A stretch of 7,056 nucleotides of DNA from Nanobdellota archaeon (GTDB lineage Archaea > Nanobdellota > Nanobdellia > Woesearchaeales > JAHJBD01): contig JAHJBD010000073.1 of NCBI GenBank assembly GCA_018813725.1, forward strand, positions 1-7,056, read 5' to 3'. The notes under the pieces were generated by a model that did no database searches, was not told the origin of the DNA, and worked only from the letters and a program-made list of their open reading frames with translations. Both the position numbers and the translations under genes were made by a program. Of the stretch, positions 1 to 3,967 are shown piece by piece. How positions within the stretch are numbered: the stretch's first letter is position 1; every line of letters begins with the position of its first letter.

Positions 1-133
1 CCCCTTCCTTCTTGGCTTCTTCCTTCTTAGGCTCTTCTTTCTTAGGCTCTTCTTTCTTAGGCTCTTCTTTCTTAGCTTCTTCCTTCTTAGCCTCTTCCTT
101 CTTAGCTTCTTCCTTCTTAGGCTCTTCTTTCTT
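1..133 (-). repeat. 15-bp tandem repeat encoding KKEEP/KKEEA pentapeptides, array 2
   Basis: Eight full 15-bp units and part of a ninth, in frame inside the S4 tail (residues 231-274). Each unit encodes Lys-Lys-Glu-Glu-(Pro or Ala). On the plus strand the units read as alternations of GGCTCTTCTTTCTTA and GCTTCTTCCTTCTTA. Units differ mainly at wobble positions (AAG/AAA, GAA/GAG) and at the Pro/Ala codon. The array continues past the left edge. Confidence 0.9.
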
Positions 134-823
134 TACTTCCTTAGTTTCTTCTTTTTTAGGATCTTTTTTAGGTTTTGCAGCCTTTTGCTTGCTTTCTGCC
201 TCTTTCTTTGGAGCTTTCTTTGCCGTTTTTTTTTCATCCTTCTTAGCATCTTCCTTCTTAGGCTCTTCTTTCTTAGCTTCTTCCTTCTTAGGCTCTTCCT
301 TCTTAACCTCAAGAGGAACTCTCTCAGGATGATCAATACTGGATAATTTTGATGTTGGTCTGAATGTGATCAATGCTTCTTCTTCAAGTGTAACCAGATA
401 AGAAGGTACTGTTATTGACCTGTCACCGATAAAGATGTGCTTATGTGTAATAAACTGTCTGGCTTGTTTGATAGATCTTGTAAGATTTTTTCTGAAAGCC
501 AAAGTTTGCAACCTTCTCCCAAGAATATCTTTAATGGTCAAAGAAAGTACGTCCTCAACTTTTGCTCCCTTCTGTAACAATCCTAATGAGTATACTTTGT
601 TTAGCAGCTGCTCCTTTTCAATTGCAGACTGTTTTGTTTCTTCTCTTATGACTTTTTTTGTCTGGGCAAATAATCCTTTAAGGAAAGATCCCATCTTCCA
701 TATCTCTTTCTTATTCTTAAGCCCATACTCCTGAAGAAGTACTCTTTCTGTATCAATCCTGTCCTTTTGCCAAGGATGTGCAGGTGTTGAATACTTTTTC
801 CGTTTTTTTCTTGGATCTCCCAT
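1..823 (-). CDS. rps4: 30S ribosomal protein S4, archaeal type, with long Lys/Glu-rich C-terminal tail (3' end off the window)
   Basis: Small-subunit rRNA-binding protein that nucleates 30S assembly. Translation from the ATG at 823-821 gives 274 codons with no stop before the left edge. The start MGDPRKKRKKYSTPAHPW, followed by WQKDRI and an LLQEYGLKNK segment, is the typical archaeal S4 N-terminus. The S4 RNA-binding domain lies at about residues 103-165 (RRLQTLAFRKNLTRSIKQAR, then HIFIGDRSITVP). The conserved protein ends near residue 172, close to the usual archaeal length. From residue 174 on there is a low-complexity tail: four KKEEP/KKEEA-type pentapeptides (174-193), a Lys-rich linker (194-230), then eight more pentapeptides (231-270) running to the edge. 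The start is supported by an AAGGT Shine-Dalgarno-like site at 835-831, 7 nt upstream. It lies 70 bp after rps13, as in the archaeal rps13-rps4-rps11-rpoD operon. Confidence 0.95.
   Translation of the reverse strand, partial: MGDPRKKRKKYSTPAHPWQKDRIDTERVLLQEYGLKNKKEIWKMGSFLKGLFAQTKKVIREETKQSAIEKEQLLNKVYSLGLLQKGAKVEDVLSLTIKDILGRRLQTLAFRKNLTRSIKQARQFITHKHIFIGDRSITVPSYLVTLEEEALITFRPTSKLSSIDHPERVPLEVKKEEPKKEEAKKEEPKKEDAKKDEKKTAKKAPKKEAESKQKAAKPKKDPKKEETKEVKKEEPKKEEAKKEEAKKEEAKKEEPKKEEPKKEEPKKEEAKKEG
245..304 (-). repeat. 15-bp tandem repeat encoding KKEEP/KKEEA pentapeptides, array 1
   Basis: Four 15-bp units in frame at S4 residues 174-193 (KKEEP, KKEEA, KKEEP, KKEDA). A diverged Lys/Ala/Pro-rich linker of about 37 residues separates it from the larger array at 1-133. 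Confidence 0.85.
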
Positions 824-845
824 GTTTATTACCTTAACTGGGGCT

Positions 846-864
846 CAAAAATCAGAGATTTTTG
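846..864 (-). promoter_or_regulatory. Perfect 8-bp inverted repeat in the rps13-rps4 intergenic spacer
   Basis: On the minus strand CAAAAATC - TCT - GATTTTTG forms a perfect 8-bp hairpin with a 3-nt loop. It lies about 23 nt before the rps4 start codon and 29 nt after the rps13 stop. It is AT-rich and lacks a clean T-tract after it, so it is not a classical terminator. It could be a processing site or a translational control element for S4; the function is not shown by the sequence. Confidence 0.5.
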
Positions 865-893
865 TTGTCCCATTTTATCTTTTACCTAAAATA

Positions 894-1352
894 CTATTTC
901 TTAGGCTTAGCCCCTAACGATAGTTTGCCTTTATTCTTTCTGAAATTTGATTTTGTCCTCTGGCCCCTTACAGGAAGGCCCGACATGTGCCTTATTCCCT
1001 TATATGTCTTGATCTTCTTTAACAATTTAATATCGTTCTCTCGAACATATTTAACATCAGTGGAACTCAGATGGATATCTTTGCCAGTTTCCTTATCCTT
1101 TCTCCTGTTTAACATCCAGACAGGTGCGCCCATCTTTTGAGGGTCTTTGACAAACTCTTCGATTGAATGGATTTCAGCATCTGACAAGTCTCCAGATTTC
1201 TTTGACACATCAAGACCAAGTGTATTGATGATGAGGTTGCCGAACATAAATCCTACTCCCTGTATCTTATGTAGAGCAGAACCGACAGACCTGTTGCCAT
1301 CTATGTCTGTGTTCATTATCCTGACGATGTGCCTAAATTCTTTTTCAGCCAT
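894..1352 (-). CDS. rps13: 30S ribosomal protein S13, archaeal/eukaryotic S18e type
   Basis: Small-subunit head protein contacting 16S rRNA and the P-site tRNA and bridging to the large subunit. The 152-residue product is the usual archaeal length, about 25-30 residues longer than bacterial S13. The N-terminal helix-two-turn-helix part has FRHIVRIMNTDIDG and the H2TH-like run KIQGVGFMFGNLI. A central archaeal insertion includes PVWMLNRRKDKETG. The signature basic tail has KTYKGIRHMSGLPVRGQRTK followed by SNFRKNKG (residues about 115-142). It is the first gene of the operon and is followed by rps4 in the same direction. The leader is about 58 nt if the TATA box at 1433-1440 is used. No strong Shine-Dalgarno lies close to the ATG; the nearest, AGGA, is 13 nt away. 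Confidence 0.97.
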   Translation of the reverse strand: MAEKEFRHIVRIMNTDIDGNRSVGSALHKIQGVGFMFGNLIINTLGLDVSKKSGDLSDAEIHSIEEFVKDPQKMGAPVWMLNRRKDKETGKDIHLSSTDVKYVRENDIKLLKKIKTYKGIRHMSGLPVRGQRTKSNFRKNKGKLSLGAKPKK

Positions 1353-1365
1353 TTTAATCGTATAG

Positions 1366-1387
1366 TCCTAGAATACAAACCCTAGGA
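1366..1387 (-). promoter_or_regulatory. Inverted repeat in the rps13 5' leader
   Basis: TCCTAG and CTAGGA, six perfect base pairs around a 10-nt loop, lie 14-35 nt upstream of the rps13 start codon. This is inside the predicted leader transcript, near the place where ribosomes would bind. A short RNA hairpin with a control role is possible, but six pairs with an AT-rich surround can occur by chance. Confidence 0.3.
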
Positions 1388-1432
1388 ACGCCGTATTGAC
1401 TCGGGCTTATGTAATCAGGAAATTAAGGGGCA

Positions 1433-1451
1433 TTTATAAAGGTTGTGGTAA
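1433..1451 (-). promoter_or_regulatory. rps13-rps4 operon promoter (TATA box plus upstream element)
   Basis: On the minus strand TTACCACAACC is directly followed by the archaeal TATA box TTTATAAA (1440-1433). With the normal spacing of about 26 bp the transcript would begin near 1410, giving rps13 a leader of about 58 nt. The same 15 nt (TTACCACAACCTTTA) precede the RNase P RNA gene at 3929-3943, which supports a functional promoter element (TFB recognition element or a regulator site). Confidence 0.8.
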
Positions 1452-1458
1452 ACGATAG

Positions 1459-1466
1459 TTTTATAA
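1459..1466 (+). promoter_or_regulatory. tRNA-His promoter TATA box
   Basis: TTTTATAA on the plus strand, centred about 26 bp before position 1489, would start transcription about six nucleotides before the mature tRNA 5' end at 1495. It is divergent from and only about 20 bp away from the rps13 TATA box, so the two promoters may compete or share factors. A second AT-rich run at 1471-1478 is too close to the tRNA to serve. Confidence 0.65.
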
Positions 1467-1494
1467 GTTATTTTTAAACTCTAATTGCCATAGC

Positions 1495-1569
1495 GGTGGT
1501 GATAGTATAGCTTGGCTAGTACTCAGGACTGTGGATCCTGGAGCCCGGGTTCAAATCCCGGTCGCCACC
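1495..1569 (+). tRNA. tRNA-His (anticodon GTG), with encoded G-1
   Basis: A full cloverleaf can be folded by eye. The acceptor is GTGGTGA (1496-1502) with TCGCCAC (1562-1568), containing one T-G wobble. The D stem is GTAT/GTAC, the anticodon stem CAGGA/TCCTG with loop CTGTGGA (anticodon GTG at 1531-1533), and the T arm CCGGG-TTCAAAT-CCCGG. The extra G at 1495 faces C73 at 1569, the identity pair G-1:C73 that histidyl-tRNA synthetase needs. CCA is not encoded, so it must be added by CCA transferase. There is no intron. The window also carries the RNase P RNA, which matures tRNA 5' ends. The last tRNA base directly abuts the stop codon (1570-1572) of the convergent membrane-protein gene. Confidence 0.97.
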
Positions 1570-2070
1570 CTACTTTTTTCCTCTTCTGCTCAGCATGTAA
1601 GGCAAACTGAACATAAACACATAGAACACGCTTACTATGACTGGGTTATGCTGGATCTGATTTATTCTTATCGTTGTCGAGAGATGATTGGCAAATGATA
1701 CCATAAAATATACGTTGACAAGAGCCAACGCAGGAATAAACACTCCAGCAACAATATGCTCCCTTTTTTCAAGCTCTTTCAGATCTTTTAGTATAGTCAT
1801 AAAAAGCATTCCAAAGGTAATGCCGATTGACCCGACGATCATATACAATGGAGCTGTACGGAAAACAAGCAAGAAAGGCACAAGTATGATCGATACGACA
1901 GTATTGCCTATTATTGCAACTATCAGCACAAACCAATATACAAATTCATCCAGAAACTTCACAAGTATATGTTTTTTCTCTTGAGCCTCCTTAAAGATCC
2001 GGTCTGCTTTGCTGATTTCATCTGCTGACCAGCCTTTTGAGCTCAGCTTAGTATAGATATTTTCATTCAT
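1570..2070 (-). CDS. Uncharacterised membrane protein with about four transmembrane helices
   Basis: Not recognised as a named family. The 166-residue product starts with a soluble helical region containing KLSSKGWSADEISKADRIF (residues 8-26), which resembles the short 'KGWS..EI..A' helical motifs often found before membrane helices. Hydrophobic segments follow at about 43-70 (long, perhaps a hairpin), 74-94, 106-127 and 143-161. The loop KDLKELEKREH (95-105) is highly charged. The C-terminus is SRRGKK, consistent with a cytoplasmic end. There is no signal peptide. The ATG at 2070 overlaps the stop of the upstream gene by 8 bp (ATGAATGA), so translation is probably coupled; no good Shine-Dalgarno is visible. 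The gene ends exactly where tRNA-His begins on the other strand. Its tie to the two upstream genes suggests a membrane anchor or partner for them (inference). Confidence 0.8.
   Translation of the reverse strand: MNENIYTKLSSKGWSADEISKADRIFKEAQEKKHILVKFLDEFVYWFVLIVAIIGNTVVSIILVPFLLVFRTAPLYMIVGSIGITFGMLFMTILKDLKELEKREHIVAGVFIPALALVNVYFMVSFANHLSTTIRINQIQHNPVIVSVFYVFMFSLPYMLSRRGKK
1574..1579 (+). terminator. T6 tract downstream of tRNA-His
   Basis: Six thymidines begin 4 nt after the last tRNA base (1569). Archaeal RNA polymerase stops at T-rich tracts in the non-template strand, so this is a plausible terminator. The same bases are the antisense of the Lys-Lys codons at the end of the convergent gene. 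Confidence 0.45.
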
Positions 2071-2518
2071 TCTCTATTTTTTCTTTCAGATACCTAAAGA
2101 ACTCTTTTATATTCTCAAAATATTCATTCAATTTGTCAATATCGACCTCAAAATTATTTCCATCAATGTCAGCGATCATTGTGACATGTCTACGGTATTC
2201 TTCGCGCTTGCCATATTCTGCTCTGGTCACTCTCCTCATGAGTGCGTAGAATTCAAGGTTCTTTGTTATCATCTCATCATCTCTAAAATGCTTTAGCAGC
2301 AATTCACATCTAAGTGGGTTGCTTTGCGGATACTCAGTGATGATCTTCTTTTCTTTAGCATGCTCAAGCAATGCAAGTATCATAAAATCATAAGAGCTTA
2401 TGATCCGTTCAATCACGCTTTTTATGACATCTACAGTCCTGCTGTACTTAAGGCTGACAAATATTAAATGGTCTATCCTTTTCATTTCACCGATTGATTC
2501 TTCTAGATGTTCATTCAT
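2063..2518 (-). CDS. Uncharacterised small helical protein (paralogue-like partner B)
   Basis: No named family recognised. I place the start at the ATG at 2518 (151 aa; MNEHLEESIGEMKRIDHLIF) rather than a TTG two codons upstream, because AAGGA at 2532-2528 lies 9 nt before it. The protein is soluble and largely helical, with a hydrophobic helix around residues 33-52 and a charged C-terminus ending KIENE. It aligns by eye along its length with the upstream 156-aa protein. Shared points include a DH-[LM] near the N-terminus, an E-[FY]-x-[RK] stretch before a beta-like segment, and a D-x-L-x-E-Y helix ending ENE. An REEYRRH run fits the loose HEPN Rx4-6H pattern, but this is weak evidence. Overlaps of 8 bp at both ends point to coupled expression and stoichiometric partners. 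Confidence 0.8.
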   Translation of the reverse strand: MNEHLEESIGEMKRIDHLIFVSLKYSRTVDVIKSVIERIISSYDFMILALLEHAKEKKIITEYPQSNPLRCELLLKHFRDDEMITKNLEFYALMRRVTRAEYGKREEYRRHVTMIADIDGNNFEVDIDKLNEYFENIKEFFRYLKEKIENE

Positions 2519-2981
2519 TTTCAACTATCCTTGAGGTTATATCAATAAAAGATTTCGCTTTAGATATATATTCTTTTAGGGTATCAAGTGTTATTGTCTT
2601 GAGATCATAATCATTTGTGCATATGACAAAACTGTCTTTTCTTGAGAATTCCATAGGGCTTTTCTTATGCTCATGGATGAGTTCCTTGATCTCTTGGATT
2701 GTGTCAAGATAAGACCTGTCGATATTATATTTTGGCGCGCATTTTTGCTTAAACATGTTAAATTTAGAGACAAAAGTATCCTGAAAAGGCGGAATCCTCT
2801 TATAAGTCCTTTCATAAGATAAGATTGAAGCCACGCCATTTACCATAGCCAAGAAAACATTATCCATGACAGCTAACAAGATCTTAGGGTCTTTAACAAA
2901 TGGGTAAGTCATAGTAAGCATATGGTCTGCTATCTGCAACTTCTTTTTGGCCACGTCTCTGAGGCCATCATAATGCTCCAT
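2511..2981 (-). CDS. Uncharacterised small helical protein (paralogue-like partner A)
   Basis: No named family recognised. The 156-residue product is mostly helical and soluble. It begins MEHYDGLRDVAKKKLQIADH and has a moderately hydrophobic helix at about 35-55 (LLAVMDNVFLAMVNGVASIL), then YERTYKRIPPFQDT. The C-terminal part has KKSPMEFSRKDSFVICTNDY (about 110-130), followed by a LDTLKEYI helix and the end RIVENE. The ATG at 2981 has no Shine-Dalgarno nearby, and a TATA-like sequence at 3004-3011 is placed for a leaderless transcript. It follows the NAC gene by 32 bp and overlaps its apparent paralogue by 8 bp. The position after Sec61-beta and NAC hints at work on nascent or membrane proteins, but the sequence gives no direct function. 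Confidence 0.82.
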   Translation of the reverse strand: MEHYDGLRDVAKKKLQIADHMLTMTYPFVKDPKILLAVMDNVFLAMVNGVASILSYERTYKRIPPFQDTFVSKFNMFKQKCAPKYNIDRSYLDTIQEIKELIHEHKKSPMEFSRKDSFVICTNDYDLKTITLDTLKEYISKAKSFIDITSRIVENE

Positions 2982-3002
2982 AATAAGAAATAGGTGTCTA
3001 AA

Positions 3003-3013
3003 GTTAATAAAGT
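3003..3013 (-). promoter_or_regulatory. Possible TATA box for the hypothetical gene trio (leaderless)
   Basis: The minus strand reads ACTTTATTAAC just after the NAC stop codon. The TTTATTAA core (3011-3004) is centred 26-27 bp from the A of the ATG at 2981, the spacing expected if transcription starts at the start codon itself. The gene has no Shine-Dalgarno, which fits. The core departs from ideal TATA, so a continuing operon from rnpB-secG-nac is equally possible. Confidence 0.35.
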
Positions 3014-3352
3014 TTATTGTTTCAATGACATTATTGCAGCCGCAAGGTCACCATTATTCTCTGAAATCGCCTTTTCAGCAGTCTCCTTGTCAACGCCTGC
3101 CTGCTCCATCACAGTCTGTACATCTTCTTCGCTGATGTCTGGTTCTGTTGAAGTCTCACGTTCCTCAATGTCACCAACAACTTGAAATGTTTCCTGGCCG
3201 CCCATATTGATCTTAGATACCGACGGATTTGTGATAACTATCTCCTTTTCCGATGTCCTGATTATGACTTCGTAAGCATCAATCTCCTGCTGCTGGATCC
3301 CAAGCCTTTTCATGGCTTGTTTCATCATCCGAGGGTTCATTCCTGGCATCAT
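3014..3352 (-). CDS. nac: Nascent polypeptide-associated complex protein, archaeal (aNAC)
   Basis: Ribosome-associated chaperone that binds nascent chains as they leave the exit tunnel; archaea have one homodimeric form. The 112-residue product matches the family size. The start MMPGMNPRMMKQAMKRLGI is the typical archaeal NAC N-terminus, with a basic ribosome-binding helix. The NAC beta-barrel covers about residues 25-65 (YEVIIRTSEKEIVITNPSV, then GGQETFQVVGD). A C-terminal UBA domain covers about 73-112 (SEEDVQTVMEQAGVDKETAE, then NNGDLAAAIMSL). An acidic linker joins the domains. The first ATG overlaps the Sec61-beta stop in an ATGA junction; AGGA lies just before it, close enough that the second ATG (3349) cannot be excluded. 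Coupling with the translocon subunit fits joint work on proteins being exported. Confidence 0.96.
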   Translation of the reverse strand: MMPGMNPRMMKQAMKRLGIQQQEIDAYEVIIRTSEKEIVITNPSVSKINMGGQETFQVVGDIEERETSTEPDISEEDVQTVMEQAGVDKETAEKAISENNGDLAAAIMSLKQ

Positions 3353-3522
3353 ATTCCTAAGATCTGGCCGCCGAATGTGTAAAGAAGTAACATGATAATA
3401 ACGACTGCGATTGTCATGATGACAACCTGGCCTGGACTGAACTCTATCTTGCTCTTATAATCATCAAAATACCTCATGAGTCCGCCCATGCCGCTCGGCA
3501 TGTTAATTTTATCTTTTGCCAT
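3349..3522 (-). CDS. secG: Preprotein translocase subunit Sec61-beta (archaeal SecG)
   Basis: Small tail-anchored subunit of the SecYE-beta translocon. The 57-residue product is the usual archaeal size. The cytosolic N-terminus has the family signature PSGMGGLMRYFDDYKS (residues 9-24) followed by KIEFSPGQVV. One transmembrane helix follows at about residues 32-49 (VVIMTIAVVIIMLLLYTF), with a short extracytoplasmic end. The ATG at 3522 is supported by AAGGA at 3535-3531 with an 8-nt spacer. The stop TGA overlaps the NAC start (ATGA). No promoter is visible in the 22 bp between rnpB and this gene: the TATA-like run at about 3535-3543 would start transcription inside the coding region. It is therefore probably read from the rnpB promoter. 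Confidence 0.96.
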   Translation of the reverse strand: MAKDKINMPSGMGGLMRYFDDYKSKIEFSPGQVVIMTIAVVIIMLLLYTFGGQILGI

Positions 3523-3530
3523 ATTATCGA

Positions 3531-3535
3531 TCCTT
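3531..3535 (-). promoter_or_regulatory. Shine-Dalgarno site of secG
   Basis: AAGGA on the minus strand, 8 nt before the secG ATG and only about 10 nt after the RNase P RNA 3' end. It decides the secG start and shows that the mRNA, once cut from rnpB, would still carry a usable ribosome-binding site. Confidence 0.65.
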
Positions 3536-3544
3536 TTTAATAAA

Positions 3545-3904
3545 GTGGGTAGGTCAGATAAGCCACCTTCTGTTAAGGCCCATTAGCGATAGTCATTTTC
3601 AGCTATCGATGGCCTCCTTAGCATTTAACTAAGCGTCATCTTGACTTGCACAAATCAGGGCTATCCGTTTCATCGCATCCTTTGGTTAATGTCAACAGGT
3701 TATCTAATCTTTGTCACCAAAGACTTCGCCGCATCATCCCGAGCCCAAAGGCCGTTTCGTTTCTGAGATGTTGCCTTGAGTTTCCCCAACTCACTTCCGT
3801 GAGTGATTGCTCCACCTTATCTATGTAAACATAAATAAGGCTTCAGTGGGTGGACTTTCCTCAGTGAATTGCTTCACCGTTAGCTAAGTACTGACCTAAC
3901 CCAT
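3545..3904 (-). ncRNA. rnpB: RNase P RNA (archaeal, type A-like)
   Basis: Catalytic RNA that removes 5' leaders from pre-tRNAs. On the minus strand the conserved CR-I core GAGGAAAGTCCACCC (about 3848-3862) and the 3' CR-V core GAAGGTGGCTTAT (3558-3570) are both present. They form helix P4: AAG-T-CCACC (3857-3849) pairs with GGTGGCTT (3567-3560), leaving the universally conserved bulged U at 3854. P1 pairs the two ends: TGGGTTAGGTCAG (3903-3891) with CTGACCTACCCA (3557-3546). The specificity part contains ACGAAAC, GGGATGATG and GATGAAACGG blocks typical of archaeal RNase P RNA. Hairpins include GTGAA-GCAA-TTCAC with a GNRA loop (3864-3877) and an 11-bp arm (3815-3840). The promoter TATA box lies about 26 bp before the P1 5' end. 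The length of about 360 nt is normal. Ends are accurate to a few bases. Confidence 0.96.
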
Positions 3905-3924
3905 ATAGTAGGATTAATTCTAGG

Positions 3925-3943
3925 TTTTTAAAGGTTGTGGTAA
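3925..3943 (-). promoter_or_regulatory. rnpB promoter (TATA box plus upstream element)
   Basis: On the minus strand TTACCACAACC is followed by the TATA box TTTAAAAA (3932-3925). Its centre is about 26 bp from 3903, the predicted 5' end of the RNase P RNA P1 helix, so spacing and RNA fold agree. The 15-nt stretch TTACCACAACCTTTA is identical to that at the rps13 promoter. Confidence 0.85.
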
Positions 3944-3967
3944 CCAACCATTTTCGACCCAGCTAAA

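Noticed and set aside
1..304. Tandem 15-bp repeats as a CRISPR-like or other non-coding array
   Set aside because: The units have no spacers, stay in frame and encode a pentapeptide; they are coding low complexity.
12..332. Plus-strand reading frame with FLGSS/FLASS repeats, resembling a repeat protein
   Set aside because: It is the antisense of the S4 Lys/Glu tail; the 15-bp repeat keeps all frames open. The minus-strand frame continues a well-conserved S4.
133..336. Minus-strand Arg/Leu/Lys-rich small ORF
   Set aside because: Shifted frame within the rps4 tail, with composition forced by the repeat.
846..864. Intrinsic terminator between rps13 and rps4
   Set aside because: No T-tract follows the stem on the minus strand, and the two genes form a conserved archaeal operon.
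2063..2518. HEPN-type RNase toxin call from the REEYRRH run
   Set aside because: Rx4-6H patterns are common by chance in Arg-rich helices, the paralogue lacks it, and no nucleotidyltransferase partner is next to it.
2519..2524. TTG start giving a 153-aa version of partner B
   Set aside because: The ATG at 2518 has a better-spaced AAGGA and recreates the same ATGAATGA overlap as the next junction.
3646..3828. Plus-strand 60-codon frame
   Set aside because: Lies antisense inside the RNase P RNA gene, whose conserved helices explain the sequence.
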